A stretch of DNA of 64,000 nucleotides from Amycolatopsis sp. CA-230715 (GCF_018736145.1 NZ_CP059997.1:7997501-8061500); one strand, 5' to 3'. Numbered from the stretch's first letter, positions 33,630 to 42,807 are shown. Notes: a model not told the origin generated them from the letters alone. Numbers and translations are program-made.

Positions 33630-33737
33630 TCACCAGGGAATCGCCGGCAGCACGCCGAAGGCGGCGAGCACGACGAAGACTCCGGCCAGCGCCACCGCCG
33701 CCCAGTCCACTCCGACACGCCATGGGCTCTTGCTCAT
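33630..33737 (-). CDS. 35-aa single-span membrane peptide upstream of the YeiH-type gene
   Basis: MSKSPWRVGVDWAAVALAGV begins a 35-aa protein that continues with a hydrophobic stretch and ends in LPAIPW. One membrane span of about 20 residues fits. The ATG at 33737 follows AGGAGACCTCG, an excellent ribosome site, and the stop is 7 bp before the YeiH-type start, so it is likely a true small protein of the same operon, perhaps a transporter subunit or stabiliser. Confidence 0.6.
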   Translation of the reverse strand: MSKSPWRVGVDWAAVALAGVFVVLAAFGVLPAIPW

Positions 33738-33909
33738 CGAGGTCTCCTCGCTCGGGTGCGCCCAGCATGGCCGAACCGTTGGTGTGCAAGGAAACCGTCC
33801 CGAATGGTGGACTACCGGCCCGATCACTCCGCTGTGGACCGAGTGGCGGGGCCGACGTGCGCCCGTAAGCTGGTGATCAGTCGTCCGGTCCTGCCTCCCG
33901 GGAGTGTGC

Positions 33910-34905
33910 ATGCTCGACATCAGCGTTCTCACCTGGGTGGTGACGATCGGGTTCGTGCTGGCGCTGCTGGCGGTCGACCTGGTGCTGGCCGCGGTACGGC
34001 CGCACCGGGTCGGGTTCGCGGAGGCGACCGCGTGGTCGGTGTTCTACATCCTGGTCGCGGTCGGGTTCGGCGTGTGGTTCGCGCTGAAGTACGGGGGAGA
34101 GGCCGGTACCGAGTACTTCGCCGGGTACATCGTCGAGAAGAGCTTGTCGGTCGACAACCTGTTCGTGTTCGTGATCATCATGACCACCTTCGCGGTACCG
34201 GAGAAGCACCAGCACAAGGTGCTGACCTTCGGGATCGTGCTGGCGCTGGTGATGCGCGGCGCGTTCATCGCGGTGGGTGCCACGCTGCTGTCGTTGTTCA
34301 CCTTCATGTTCCTGATCTTCGGGCTGGTGCTGATCTTCACCGCGGTGCAGCTGTTCCGGCACCGCGACGAGGATCCGGACGTGGAGAACAACGTGGTGGT
34401 CAGGGTCGCGCGGCGGGTGCTGCCGACCACCGAGCACTACGTCGACGGCAGGCTAGTGACCAAAGTGGACGGACGGCGGATGGTCACGCCGCTGTTCGTG
34501 GTGCTGGTGGCGATCGGCGGGGTCGACCTGCTGTTCGCGCTGGACTCGATCCCCGCGGTGTTCGGGGTGACCGAGGAGCCCTACGTCGTGTTCACCGCGA
34601 ACGCGTTCGCCCTGCTCGGGTTGCGGGCGCTGTTCTTCTTGGTGAAGGGGCTGCTGGACCGGCTGGTGTACCTGTCCTCGGGGCTGGCGCTCATCCTGGC
34701 GTTCATCGGGGTGAAGCTGATCCTGCACTGGGCGCACGTGGACATCGACCCGGCCGTGCCGGAGATCCCGACCCCGGTCAGCCTCGGCGTGATCATCGGG
34801 ATCCTCGTGGTGGTCACCGTGGCGAGCCTGATCAAGAGCGGCCGGGACCCCGAGGCGAAGGCGCATCCGGGTTCCCTTCGCGCTCGCGACGACGACGCCG
34901 ACTGA
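33910..34905 (+). CDS. TerC/Alx-family integral membrane protein
   Basis: A 331-aa protein with about nine membrane segments. EKSLSVDNLFVFVIIMTTFAVP, LVMRGAFIAVGATLL and GGVDLLFALDSIPAVFGVTEEPYVVFTANAFALLGLRAL are the core signatures of the TerC family, including the membrane-embedded acidic residues of the SVDN and FALDSIPA motifs. Family members are linked to tellurite resistance, manganese export and metal loading of secreted proteins. No other ter genes are near. ATG 33910 is preferred over the GTG at 33904. The stop touches the convergent AraC gene directly. Confidence 0.93.
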   Translation: MLDISVLTWVVTIGFVLALLAVDLVLAAVRPHRVGFAEATAWSVFYILVAVGFGVWFALKYGGEAGTEYFAGYIVEKSLSVDNLFVFVIIMTTFAVPEKHQHKVLTFGIVLALVMRGAFIAVGATLLSLFTFMFLIFGLVLIFTAVQLFRHRDEDPDVENNVVVRVARRVLPTTEHYVDGRLVTKVDGRRMVTPLFVVLVAIGGVDLLFALDSIPAVFGVTEEPYVVFTANAFALLGLRALFFLVKGLLDRLVYLSSGLALILAFIGVKLILHWAHVDIDPAVPEIPTPVSLGVIIGILVVVTVASLIKSGRDPEAKAHPGSLRARDDDAD

Positions 34906-35817
34906 TCAGCGCGGTGCCTTGTCACGGTGCTCGCTCGGCCGCTCGCCGCGCAGCCGTTTGAACGCCACGCTCAGCGCGAAAGCGTTGGCATAGCCCACTT
35001 TCCGCGCGATCGCGTCCACCGTGTGGCCGGTCTCCCGCAGCAAGTCCGCGGCCAATGCGATCCGCCAGTTCGTGAGGTAGGCCATCGGTGGTTCGCCGAC
35101 CAGCGCGGTGAACCGCCTGGCGAGCGCCGCCCGCGACACCCCGGCCTCGGCACCGAGGCCCGCCACCGTCCAGGGGCGGGCGGGTTCGTCGTGCAGCAGC
35201 CGCAGCGCGGTGCCCACCACCGGGTCGTCCAGCGCCCGGCACCAGGCGGGGGCGGTGCTTTCCGGGCGGCTGAACCAACTGCGCAGCGCGGAAACCAGCA
35301 TCAGGTCGAGCAGCCGGTCCAGCACGAGCTGCTGCCCCGGCCGGTCACCGGCGATCTCCGCGGCCACCGCCTCCGCCGACGGCGACGGGTTGTCCTCGGA
35401 TGGCACCGCCAGCACCGCGGGCAAGGCTCGCAACAGCCGCTCGCTGAGTTCGCCCCGGCGCTCGAAAGCTCCGCTGAGCAGCACGGTGGCCTCGTCGACG
35501 GGCGTGCCGCAGGTCCGTGCGCGCCCGGCGGCTCCGGCGCAGTAGTCGGCGCTGGTCACCACCAGCGAGGGCGGGGTCGCGGGATCGTCGGCCACCACGT
35601 ACGGCACGTCACCGCGGACGACGGCGATGTCGCCCGTGCCGATGCGCACCGGTTCGTGCCCGTCGGACACGATCCACGCGTGTCCGCGCACCATCGTGGC
35701 CAGCGTCAGCGGGGCACCGCTGGCCATCCGCAGCGCCCACGGCGGCCGGATGACCGCCTGGCGGAAGACGGCGCCGCGGGCCCGCACGCCCGCCAGCAGT
35801 TCCGACACGACATCCAT
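34906..35817 (-). CDS. AraC-family regulator with N-terminal cupin
   Basis: A 303-aa protein. Residues 1-190 resemble the cupin_6 sensor domain (LATMVRGHAWIVSDGHEPVRIGTGDIAVV). The C-terminal domain holds both HTH motifs (PWTVAGLGAEAGVSRAALARRF; HTVDAIARKVGYANAFALSVAF). The divergent neighbour is an NmrA-like NAD(P)-binding protein, a pairing often seen where the regulator controls that gene. The gap of 80 bp between them must hold both promoters. Confidence 0.88.
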   Translation of the reverse strand: MDVVSELLAGVRARGAVFRQAVIRPPWALRMASGAPLTLATMVRGHAWIVSDGHEPVRIGTGDIAVVRGDVPYVVADDPATPPSLVVTSADYCAGAAGRARTCGTPVDEATVLLSGAFERRGELSERLLRALPAVLAVPSEDNPSPSAEAVAAEIAGDRPGQQLVLDRLLDLMLVSALRSWFSRPESTAPAWCRALDDPVVGTALRLLHDEPARPWTVAGLGAEAGVSRAALARRFTALVGEPPMAYLTNWRIALAADLLRETGHTVDAIARKVGYANAFALSVAFKRLRGERPSEHRDKAPR

Positions 35818-35897
35818 GCCGTCAGCGTAGACGGCCGGACATTGGAGGGAGCGTTCCAGCCATTGAGCATCTCATCTCCGGCCGATTGGCTGGGGGC

Positions 35898-36743
35898 ATG
35901 TCAGAACAACCGATTCTCGTCACGGGCGCGACCGGCAAGTCGGGCCGCCGCGTCGTCAGCAGGCTGCGAGCCGCCGGGGTGCCGGTCCGCGCGGCGGCTC
36001 GCCACGCCGAGCACGTCTTCGACTGGGCCGACCGCGGTACCTGGGACGCCGCGCTGGACGGCGCGCGGTCCGCCTACCTCGTGCAGGTGGACGGCACGAA
36101 ACTGGTTCGCCCGTTCGTCGAGCTGGCGGTGCGGCACGGGGTCGAGCGGATCGTGCTCGCCTCGGGGCGCGGGCTCGACGATCCGGACTACGCGAAGGAC
36201 ACCGGCGGTGTGCTGGAGGGCCTTCTCGACAGCGAAGCCGCGGTGCGGGAGAGCGGTCTGGAGTGGACGATCAGCAGACCGGGGTGGTTCGCGCAGAACT
36301 TCAGCGAGGGCTTCTTCGCCGACGACATCCGCGGCGGCGAGCTGCGGCTTCCCGGTGGCGACGGGGCGGTGAGCTTCGTCGACGCCGAGGACATCGCCGC
36401 GGTGGTGGTCGCCGCGCTGACCGAGGACGGGCACGCTGGCCGGAGCTACGAGCTGTCCGGCCCCGCGGCGGTGACGCTGGCCGAGGCGGTCGCCACGATC
36501 TCCGAGGCCGTCGGGCGTGAAATCCGCTACACGCCGCTTTCCACCGAAGGCTACGTAGCCGAACTCGTCCGCAAAGGACTGTCGCGAGTGGACGCCGAGG
36601 CCTTCGCGGACATCATCGAGCCGATCAGGTCGGGCACCGACGAGCACGTCTCCGACGGCGTGTGGCGGGCACTTGGCCGTCCGCCACGGACCTTCGCCGA
36701 GTTCGTCAAGTCCACTGTGGACGAAGGCGGCTGGCCGGGGTGA
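35898..36743 (+). CDS. NmrA/NAD(P)H-azoreductase-like NAD(P)-binding protein
   Basis: A 281-aa atypical SDR: ILVTGATGKSGRRVVSRL is the Rossmann motif GATGxxG, followed by GVERIVLASGRG, SGLEWTISRPGWFAQNF and VDAEDIAAVVVAALTEDGH, a pattern typical of NmrA-like and QOR2-like proteins. They act as redox sensors or reductases with NADPH. ATG 35898 (MSEQPILVTG) fits the family start. Probably controlled by the divergent AraC regulator. It is followed by the second repeat island, which may end its transcript. Confidence 0.85.
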   Translation: MSEQPILVTGATGKSGRRVVSRLRAAGVPVRAAARHAEHVFDWADRGTWDAALDGARSAYLVQVDGTKLVRPFVELAVRHGVERIVLASGRGLDDPDYAKDTGGVLEGLLDSEAAVRESGLEWTISRPGWFAQNFSEGFFADDIRGGELRLPGGDGAVSFVDAEDIAAVVVAALTEDGHAGRSYELSGPAAVTLAEAVATISEAVGREIRYTPLSTEGYVAELVRKGLSRVDAEAFADIIEPIRSGTDEHVSDGVWRALGRPPRTFAEFVKSTVDEGGWPG

Positions 36744-36811
36744 CCCGGTGAGCGCGCCCGGAGTTCACCACACTACGCGCCGCCTGCCATGCGAGCAGGC
36801 TCGGGTTGCTA

Positions 36812-37262
36812 CGCCCCGAAAGATGCTCCTATGGAGGTCGGGCCGCGGGGTGCTGCCGAAGGCTCATTTTGGGGCGTTGAGCGTCCCGATCTCGGCCCCC
36901 ATGGCGGGCTGCCGCCCTGGCGCGTGTCCCCGAAGGTGGCCTTCGGGGACCAACGGAGGACCTCCGCCGCCGACCACCGCGCCCCGCACCCGACACCACT
37001 GTGACCTTCAGGGCACCGGCAAGCGGGAGGGCGGGCGTGCGAGGGGTGGATTTGCGGCGTTGAGCGCCCCGAAGGCCACCTTCGGGGCATGCGCGGCACT
37101 GCCCGCACGTGAGCGAGGGCCGAGAAAGTGGCGCTAGATTCCCCGAAGGTGGCCTTCGGGGACCAACGGAGGACCTGCACCGCCGACCACCGCGCCCCGC
37201 ACCCGACATCACCGTGACCTTCGGGGACCTGAGTGCCCTGAGGTCACTTTCGGGGTATGCGC
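36812..37262 (+). repeat. Palindrome-rich repeat island, copy 2 (inverted relative to copy 1)
   Basis: About 450 bp between the converging NmrA-like and CoA-transferase genes. It repeats the island at 3756-4057 in opposite orientation, with an extra internal copy of part of the unit, hence the greater length. Dyads with arms CCCCGAAGG/CCTTCGGGG stand at 36928-36948, 37067-37087 and 37141-37161, with half-dyads near 37213 and 37245. The block GACCAACGGAGGACCT plus CCGCCGACCACCGCGCCCCG appears twice here (from 36948 and 37161). No gene is visible. Bidirectional transcription termination or a REP/BIME-like role is likely. Confidence 0.85.
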
Positions 37263-37279
37263 GCTGAGGCGGCCGTCCG

Positions 37280-38710
37280 CTACTCGCGGGGAAGCCATTC
37301 AGGGGCGGAACTGCCGAGGCGGGGAGTCGTTCCCGCCCAGCGGGGCGGGGTTTCGCTCATCCGGATGACGGGACCGAGGCTCTTGAGATCACCGTAGATC
37401 GTGTCGTCGTCCGTCGTGGCGTACCGCTCGAACTCGGCGGGGTCCAGGTGGCCGGGCGCGTCGGCGAAATCGTCCAGCAAACCTTGGCGCTGCAGGAACA
37501 TCGCGGACCGGCAGAGCGAGACGTGCACGTGGTAGGAGCCGCCTTCGCGCACGCGGCGAGCCAGCGCGAGCATCGCGCCGTACGCGCCGAGGAACCCGGT
37601 GAGGAAGTCGCACAGGTACACCGGGGTGAGCCGGGGGCGGTCCTCGGTGCCCTGGACGTGGCAGACACCGGTGACGGCCTGGGCGACCTGGTCCCAGCCC
37701 GCGCGGTCGCTGAACGGTCCGCCGGGGCCGAAGCAGTCGACGGTCACGTACACCACGCCGGGGCGCAGCCGCGCGAGGTCACCGGGACCGAAGCCGTGCG
37801 CGGACATGCGGTGCGGACGGTAACCCTCGACGAACACGTCCGCATCGCCTGCCAGTTCCCGCAGCCGCGCGGCCTCGGCCGGGTTCGTGTAGTCGAGGTA
37901 CGCGCTGCGCTTGCCGTGGCTGGTGTCGCGCACGAACGGCGGCACCTGCGGCAACAGAGGTGCGGTCACCATCAGCACGTCGGCGCCGTGTTCGGCGAGG
38001 CTGAGCGCGGCGGTGGGACCGGCGAGGATGCGGGTCAGGTCGAGCACCCGGACCCCGGACAGCGGCTGGCTTTCATCGCCGGGCAGGGGTTCCGGGGCGC
38101 TGTCGCCGATCTTGGTGATCTCCACGACCGGGCGTGTCGCGAGGTGCGCGCCGTGCGGGTGCGCCAGCCATTCCGCGGGTGTGCGGACGACACCGCCGCA
38201 CGCGTCCGCGGCGGCGACGGCGTCTTCGAGATCGGCTGCCTTCCACTTCCGCACCGCGGCCCGCACCGAGCCGGGAGTGGGCTCGCAGCGCAGCACGTCC
38301 AGCACGCGCCGTTCGAGATGGGGGAGGTTGAAGTGCGGCAGGAACCAGCGGTCGTCCGCGGTCCGCCACGGCTGGGTGAGCGAGACCATGTGCTCGACGT
38401 CGGGCGACAGCGGGGCGGGGCGGTACCGGCCGTCCTCGCCGCGGACCAGCGTCATGTCCTCGCCACCGAGCGCGGTCGCGGCCGCGGCCCGGACGTCGAC
38501 CGCGATCCGCTGGCGACGACCCGCGCGCAGCTGCCACAGGTCGTTCGCCGCGACCGCGCGCGCCGAGAGCGCGTCGGCGAGCGTGGACCCGATGCGGAAC
38601 GGGGAGGCGAACAGCGGGTCCGAACCGGTGATCGCCACCTCGCCGCGCTCCGGGCGCGTGCCGCCGCGCAGGGCCATGAGTTCGTCGAACGCGTTGCCTG
38701 TGGTGTGCAT
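37280..38710 (-). CDS. Family III CoA-transferase (CaiB/BaiF type)
   Basis: A 476-aa protein of the type III CoA-transferases. The C-terminal half has the family core: LSGVRVLDLTRILAGPTAALSLAEHGADVL, KRSAYLDYTNPAEAARLREL, DVFVEGYRPHRM and DRAGWDQVAQAVTG. The usual catalytic Asp position is not certain by eye. The N-terminal 190 residues are a second, weaker CaiB-like half, as found in the longer members. It moves CoA between carboxylic acids. ATG 38710 follows GAGGAAACGG. A LysR gene is divergent, which suggests induction by the acid substrate. Confidence 0.85.
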   Translation of the reverse strand: MHTTGNAFDELMALRGGTRPERGEVAITGSDPLFASPFRIGSTLADALSARAVAANDLWQLRAGRRQRIAVDVRAAAATALGGEDMTLVRGEDGRYRPAPLSPDVEHMVSLTQPWRTADDRWFLPHFNLPHLERRVLDVLRCEPTPGSVRAAVRKWKAADLEDAVAAADACGGVVRTPAEWLAHPHGAHLATRPVVEITKIGDSAPEPLPGDESQPLSGVRVLDLTRILAGPTAALSLAEHGADVLMVTAPLLPQVPPFVRDTSHGKRSAYLDYTNPAEAARLRELAGDADVFVEGYRPHRMSAHGFGPGDLARLRPGVVYVTVDCFGPGGPFSDRAGWDQVAQAVTGVCHVQGTEDRPRLTPVYLCDFLTGFLGAYGAMLALARRVREGGSYHVHVSLCRSAMFLQRQGLLDDFADAPGHLDPAEFERYATTDDDTIYGDLKSLGPVIRMSETPPRWAGTTPRLGSSAPEWLPRE

Positions 38711-38866
38711 TTCCGTTTCCTCGCTCGATCTTCCGGCCGGAGCCGGTGACCGTCCTTTTCGGAGCTTCCGCCGCCGGTTCCCACGGTAGGAAGCCGGAAC
38801 TGTGCGGGGAAATGCTTCTCGCGGCGACGCCATGCGCGCGCGGCATGGCTGGGTAGGCTGCCGGTC

Positions 38867-39712
38867 GTGGAGATCGAACTGCGGCACCTTCGCGCGTTCG
38901 TCGCGGTCGCGACGCGCGGCACGTTCACCGCGGCCAGCCGCGAGCTGCTGATCACCCAGCCCGCGTTGACCCGGACGGTCCAGCAGCTCGAGGAGGCGGT
39001 GGGGGCGCAGCTGCTGGACCGCACGTCGCGCGGCGCCGAACCGACGGCGGCGGGCGGGGAGTTGCTCGAACGGCTGCGCGGCGTGCTGAGCGATCTCGAC
39101 GCGGCGCTGGCGGCGGCGGGCGGGCACGCGGCACTGCGGATCGGTTTCCCGTGGGCGCTGCCGGATCCGTGGATCGGCGATCTGCTCTCCGCGTTCGAAT
39201 CGGCCACCGGCGCGCGGGCGACCTTGCTGCGGCGCGACGACGTCGTGGCCGCCCTGCACTCGGGCGAGGTCGACGCCGCCTTGGCGCGCGGGGACGTCCG
39301 CGCACCCGGGATCGCGGGCGCGCTCCTGTTCGAAGAAGCGCGCCTCGCCGCGGTTCCGACCGGTTCGGACCTGGCGGCTCGTCCCGAACTGGACTGGGCC
39401 GAACTGGCCGGGCACCCGCTGGTGGTCAACACCGTCAGCGGGGCGACGAGCCCCGGCGACTGGCCGGCGGGGCACCGGCCCGATCGGCTCGTCGAATGCG
39501 GCAGCTACGACGAATGGCTCGTGCTCATCGCCTCCGGCAGGGGAATCGGCTCCACCACGACCTCGGCCGCCCGTGCGCACACCCACGCCCGCGTCACCTA
39601 CGTGCCACTGCGCGACGCGCCCGCGGTGCCGCTCCGTCTGCTGTGGCCGACCCGCCGCACCACCGATCCGCTGCTGCGGCGCTTCCGCGAGCTGGCCCGA
39701 TCCGTGCGCTGA
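38867..39712 (+). CDS. LysR-family transcriptional regulator
   Basis: A 281-aa LysR protein: LRHLRAFVAVATRGTFTAASRELLITQPALTRTVQQLEEAVGAQL is the N-terminal winged helix, followed by the substrate-binding-like effector domain (ALRIGFPWALP, IASGRGIGSTTT). The start is GTG 38867. It diverges from the CoA-transferase gene across 156 bp and is the expected regulator of that gene. The effector is likely an organic acid or its CoA ester. Confidence 0.9.
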   Translation: MEIELRHLRAFVAVATRGTFTAASRELLITQPALTRTVQQLEEAVGAQLLDRTSRGAEPTAAGGELLERLRGVLSDLDAALAAAGGHAALRIGFPWALPDPWIGDLLSAFESATGARATLLRRDDVVAALHSGEVDAALARGDVRAPGIAGALLFEEARLAAVPTGSDLAARPELDWAELAGHPLVVNTVSGATSPGDWPAGHRPDRLVECGSYDEWLVLIASGRGIGSTTTSAARAHTHARVTYVPLRDAPAVPLRLLWPTRRTTDPLLRRFRELARSVR

Positions 39713-39914
39713 CCCCCGTCGTGGCAGCTGTGTCGGAGCAACGGCTTTGCCCCGTCGCGATCGTCCACTGTGTATCGACGGGGAGCACGGAACGCCGCCG
39801 TTGTCACGGCCGACCCAGATTCTGGGACGGCTGTCCTCGCCTCGCCCGGTACTGCATGTTGGGTACGGAAATCCGCGCTCCACAAGAGCATCCGCACCCG
39901 AGGAAAGGCCGGGC

Positions 39915-40880
39915 ATGCCTGACGAGAACACCCCCGACACCCCCGAGACCGACGAGGTCGGTCTGCCGAAGCGCGCTGCGAACCGGAGACCGCTCCTGTT
40001 CGGCGGCCTCGCGGTGGTGATCGTCGCGGTGCTGGTGGTCGTGTTCGTGGTGGTGAACAACTCCGGTGGCTCCGCCGGTTCGAAGGACCGCGCCTCGGTG
40101 AAGATCGGGGTCACCGACGCGAGCAAGGAGTACTGGACCACCTTCAAGAAGCTCGCCTCGGACGAGGGCATCGACGTCGAGCTGGTCAACTTCAGCGCGT
40201 ACACGGAGCCGAACCGCGCGCTGTCGCAGAAGCAGGTCGATCTGAACCTGTTCCAGCACCTGCTGTTCCTGGCCAACTACAACGTGTCCAACAACGACAC
40301 GATCGCCCCGATCGGGGCGACCTACGTGGTGCCGTTGAGCCTGTACTCGCAGAAGCACAAGGATCTCGCGGCGGTCCCGGCGGGCGGCACGATCGCGATC
40401 CCGAACGACCCGACGAACCAGGCGCGCGCACTGCTGGTGTTGCAGTCGGCGGGACTGGTCAAGCTCAAGGGCGGCGGCACCGTGCTGTCCACCCCGGCGG
40501 AGATCGACACCGCGGCGTCCAAGGTCGGCGTGCGCGCGGTCGACCCGGCGCAGACCGCGGCCGCGCTGCCGTCGGTCGACGGCTCGATCGTCAACAACAA
40601 CTACGCGCTCGACGCGCGGCTCGACCCGTCGAAGGCGCTGTACAACGACGATCCGCGCAACGCCTCCGCCGAGCCGTACATCAACATCGTCGCCGCGCGC
40701 GCCGAGGACAAGGGCAACCCGACGTACCAGCGGATCGTGGCGCTGTACAAGGACAAGCGGATCGCCGAGCAGGTGCAGGCGGATTCGAAGGGCACCTCGG
40801 TGTTCGTCGACCGGCCCGGTCCGGAGCTGGAAGGCGTGCTCGCCAAGCTGTCCGACACGGTGCGGGCCGCGAAGAAGTGA
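39915..40880 (+). CDS. metQ: MetQ/NlpA-type substrate-binding protein, membrane-anchored
   Basis: A 321-aa NlpA/MetQ-family binding protein for a methionine-type ABC importer. The mature part starts with SVKIGVTDASKEYWTTFKKL and contains NLFQHLLFLANYN and SIVNNNYALDARLDP, family hallmarks. Unusually the N-terminus has no lipobox cysteine: after KRAANRRP comes an uninterrupted hydrophobic helix (residues 27-47) and NNSGGSAG, so it is probably held by a transmembrane anchor. AGGAAAGG precedes the ATG at 39915. Its stop overlaps the metN start (GTGA). Specificity for methionine is inferred from family and operon order. Confidence 0.88.
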   Translation: MPDENTPDTPETDEVGLPKRAANRRPLLFGGLAVVIVAVLVVVFVVVNNSGGSAGSKDRASVKIGVTDASKEYWTTFKKLASDEGIDVELVNFSAYTEPNRALSQKQVDLNLFQHLLFLANYNVSNNDTIAPIGATYVVPLSLYSQKHKDLAAVPAGGTIAIPNDPTNQARALLVLQSAGLVKLKGGGTVLSTPAEIDTAASKVGVRAVDPAQTAAALPSVDGSIVNNNYALDARLDPSKALYNDDPRNASAEPYINIVAARAEDKGNPTYQRIVALYKDKRIAEQVQADSKGTSVFVDRPGPELEGVLAKLSDTVRAAKK

Positions 40881-41908
40881 CCGAGGCACCGCTCATCGAA
40901 TTCCGGGGCGTCACCAAGACGTTCGACGCGGCGGGAGGGCGGGTCACCGCGCTGGACGCGGTCGACCTCTCGATCGGCGCCGGGGACGTCTTCGCGATCA
41001 TCGGCTACTCCGGCGCGGGCAAGAGCACGCTGGTCCGGCTCATCAACGCGCTGGAACCGGTCACCTCGGGGCACCTCACGGTCGACGGCACCGAGGTGAC
41101 CGCGCTCGACGAACGCGGGCTGCGCGCGGTGCGGCTCGGCATCGGCATGGTCTTCCAGCAGTTCAACCTGCTCCGGTCGCGCACCGTGTTCGGCAACGTC
41201 GCCTACCCGCTGAAGGTGGCGGGCTGGGACAAGGCCCGCCGCAAGCAGAGGGTCGCCGAGCTGCTGAAGTTCGTCGGCATCGCGGACAAGGCGTGGCACT
41301 ACCCCGATCAGCTTTCCGGCGGCCAGAAGCAGCGGGTCGGGATCGCCAGGGCGCTGGCGACCAGCCCGAAGATCCTGCTCGCCGACGAGTGCACCAGCGC
41401 GCTCGACCCGGAGACCACCGGCGAGGTGCTGCGCCTGCTCAAGCGGGTCAACGCCGAACTCGGGGTGACCATCGTGGTGATCACCCACGAAATGGAGGTG
41501 GTGCGCGAGATCGCGGGCAGGGTCGCGGTGCTCGACTCCGGGCGGATCGTCGAACAGGGCCGAGTGGCGGAGGTGTTCGCCGATCCGAAGACCGAGACGA
41601 CGCGGCGGTTCGTGGAGACCGTGCTGCACGACCGCCCGGCCGGGGAGGACCTGGAACGCTTGCGGCAACGGCACACCGGCCGGTTGGTCACGGCGAGGAT
41701 CCGCGACGACCGGCGCATCGGGTCCGTGCTGTCCACCGCGCCGGGCAGGCACGACGTCCGGTTCGAGATCGTGCACGGCGGCATCAAGGAGCTCGGCGGG
41801 GAACCCCTCGGCAGGCTGACGCTGGAGCTGACCGGTTCGGACGCCGGGGTGGACGCGCTGATCGCCGAGCTGCGGGAGGTCACCGAGGTCGAGGAGCTGA
41901 CGGCATGA
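40877..41908 (+). CDS. metN: Methionine-type ABC transporter ATPase (MetN)
   Basis: A 343-aa ATPase with Walker A GYSGAGKST (43-51), signature LSGGQKQRVGIARAL, Walker B ILLADECTSALDPETTGEV and the switch histidine in VVITHEM. The last 80 residues form the NIL/ACT-like domain (DVRFEIVHGGIKELGGEPLGRLTLELTG) that binds methionine and inhibits transport when the cell has enough. It starts with GTG overlapping the metQ stop and ends in an ATGA overlap with metI, so all three are translated together. Confidence 0.95.
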   Translation: MTEAPLIEFRGVTKTFDAAGGRVTALDAVDLSIGAGDVFAIIGYSGAGKSTLVRLINALEPVTSGHLTVDGTEVTALDERGLRAVRLGIGMVFQQFNLLRSRTVFGNVAYPLKVAGWDKARRKQRVAELLKFVGIADKAWHYPDQLSGGQKQRVGIARALATSPKILLADECTSALDPETTGEVLRLLKRVNAELGVTIVVITHEMEVVREIAGRVAVLDSGRIVEQGRVAEVFADPKTETTRRFVETVLHDRPAGEDLERLRQRHTGRLVTARIRDDRRIGSVLSTAPGRHDVRFEIVHGGIKELGGEPLGRLTLELTGSDAGVDALIAELREVTEVEELTA

Positions 41909-42561
41909 ACTGGGACACGCTCGGACCGGTACTGCTCGATTCCGTCGGCGAGACGCTGGTCATGGTGCTGATCACCATGGTGGCGGGCGGTTTCCTCGGG
42001 CTGGTGCTCGGCGTGCTGCTCTACACCACGCGCAAGGGCGGGCTGCTGGCGAACCGGTTCGTGTTCACCGTGCTCAACGTGCTGGTGAACATCGTGCGGC
42101 CGATCCCGTTCATCATCTTCATCACCGCGCTCGGGCCGGTGACGATGACCGTGGTCGGCACGACGCTGGGCACCCCGGCGGCGACCTTCGCGCTGATCCT
42201 CGCGGCCACGTTCGGGATTTCCCGGATCGTCGAGCAGAACCTGGTCACCATCGACCCCGGGGTCATCGAGGCGGCGAGGGCGATGGGTGCGAGCCCGGTG
42301 CGGATCATCTTCACGCTGCTCGTGCCGGAGGCGCTCGGGCCCTTGATCCTCGGCTACACGTTCGTCTTCGTCGCGGTCGTGGACATGACCGCCGTCGCGG
42401 GCGCGGTCGGCGGCGGTGGTCTCGGGAACTTCGCCATCTCCTACGGCTACCAGCGTTTCGAATGGACGGTCACCGCGGTCGCCGTCGTGATCATCATCGT
42501 GCTGGTGCAGGCCGCGCAGTTCCTGGGGAACTGGTTGTCCCGCAAGGCGTTGCGGCGCTGA
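41905..42561 (+). CDS. metI: Methionine-type ABC transporter permease (MetI)
   Basis: A 218-aa permease with five membrane segments and the coupling-helix motif EAARAMGASPVRIIFTLLVPEAL. NIVRPIPFIIFITALGPVTM and GAVGGGGLGNFAISYGYQRFEW are characteristic of MetI. It overlaps metN by ATGA. The frame after its stop stays open for another 80 codons, which look like the remnant of another gene. Confidence 0.95.
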   Translation: MNWDTLGPVLLDSVGETLVMVLITMVAGGFLGLVLGVLLYTTRKGGLLANRFVFTVLNVLVNIVRPIPFIIFITALGPVTMTVVGTTLGTPAATFALILAATFGISRIVEQNLVTIDPGVIEAARAMGASPVRIIFTLLVPEALGPLILGYTFVFVAVVDMTAVAGAVGGGGLGNFAISYGYQRFEWTVTAVAVVIIIVLVQAAQFLGNWLSRKALRR

Positions 42562-42807
42562 CCGAGGGCAGCGGCGAAGCAGACCGGGTTCGCGGCGGTG
42601 CTGTTCGGGGTGGTGGAGGGCGCGGTGTTCAACGCGATCGTCGCACGCGCTGGCGTCGAACCTCACCGGCGCTGCCGGTCCCGCGAACAAGAACGGAGCT
42701 GGAACGTGTCCGTGCTCGCCGCCGTGTTCATCGACGGGCGGCCCCGCGAGCACCCACCCCGGGTATCCGATCGGCCGGAACGGCCTTCGGAAGGACAACT
42801 CAAATGA
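42562..42807 (+). pseudogene. Possible gene remnant after metI (DUF4235-like)
   Basis: In the frame just after the metI stop, about 80 codons run to a TGA at 42805. KQTGFAAVLFGVVEGAVFNA followed by IVARAGVEPHRR resembles the second half of the small actinobacterial DUF4235 membrane proteins (an AL-GA-F-A-V-RAG pattern); after that the sequence looks non-coding. It lacks the N-terminal half and a ribosome site, so a decayed copy is the best reading. The rest of the 313-bp gap shows only the leader of the next gene. Confidence 0.25.

Noticed and set aside
33738..33909. Possible manganese (yybP-ykoY) riboswitch before the TerC gene
   Set aside because: The conserved internal-loop sequences are not recognisable and the gap is short.
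36928..37161. Repeated 21-base dyads that could suggest a CRISPR array
   Set aside because: The repeats are palindromic REP-like units with irregular spacing (139 and 74 bases), the intervening blocks are themselves repeated, and no cas genes are present.
39713..39914. Possible SAM or S-box-type riboswitch before metQ
   Set aside because: I looked for the SAM-II and SAM-IV core patterns and found none; only ordinary high-GC hairpins are visible.
37280..40276. A 998-codon minus-strand frame that extends the CoA-transferase upstream
   Set aside because: The part above 38710 is antisense to the LysR and metQ genes and lacks family similarity. The true start is ATG 38710 with a good ribosome site.
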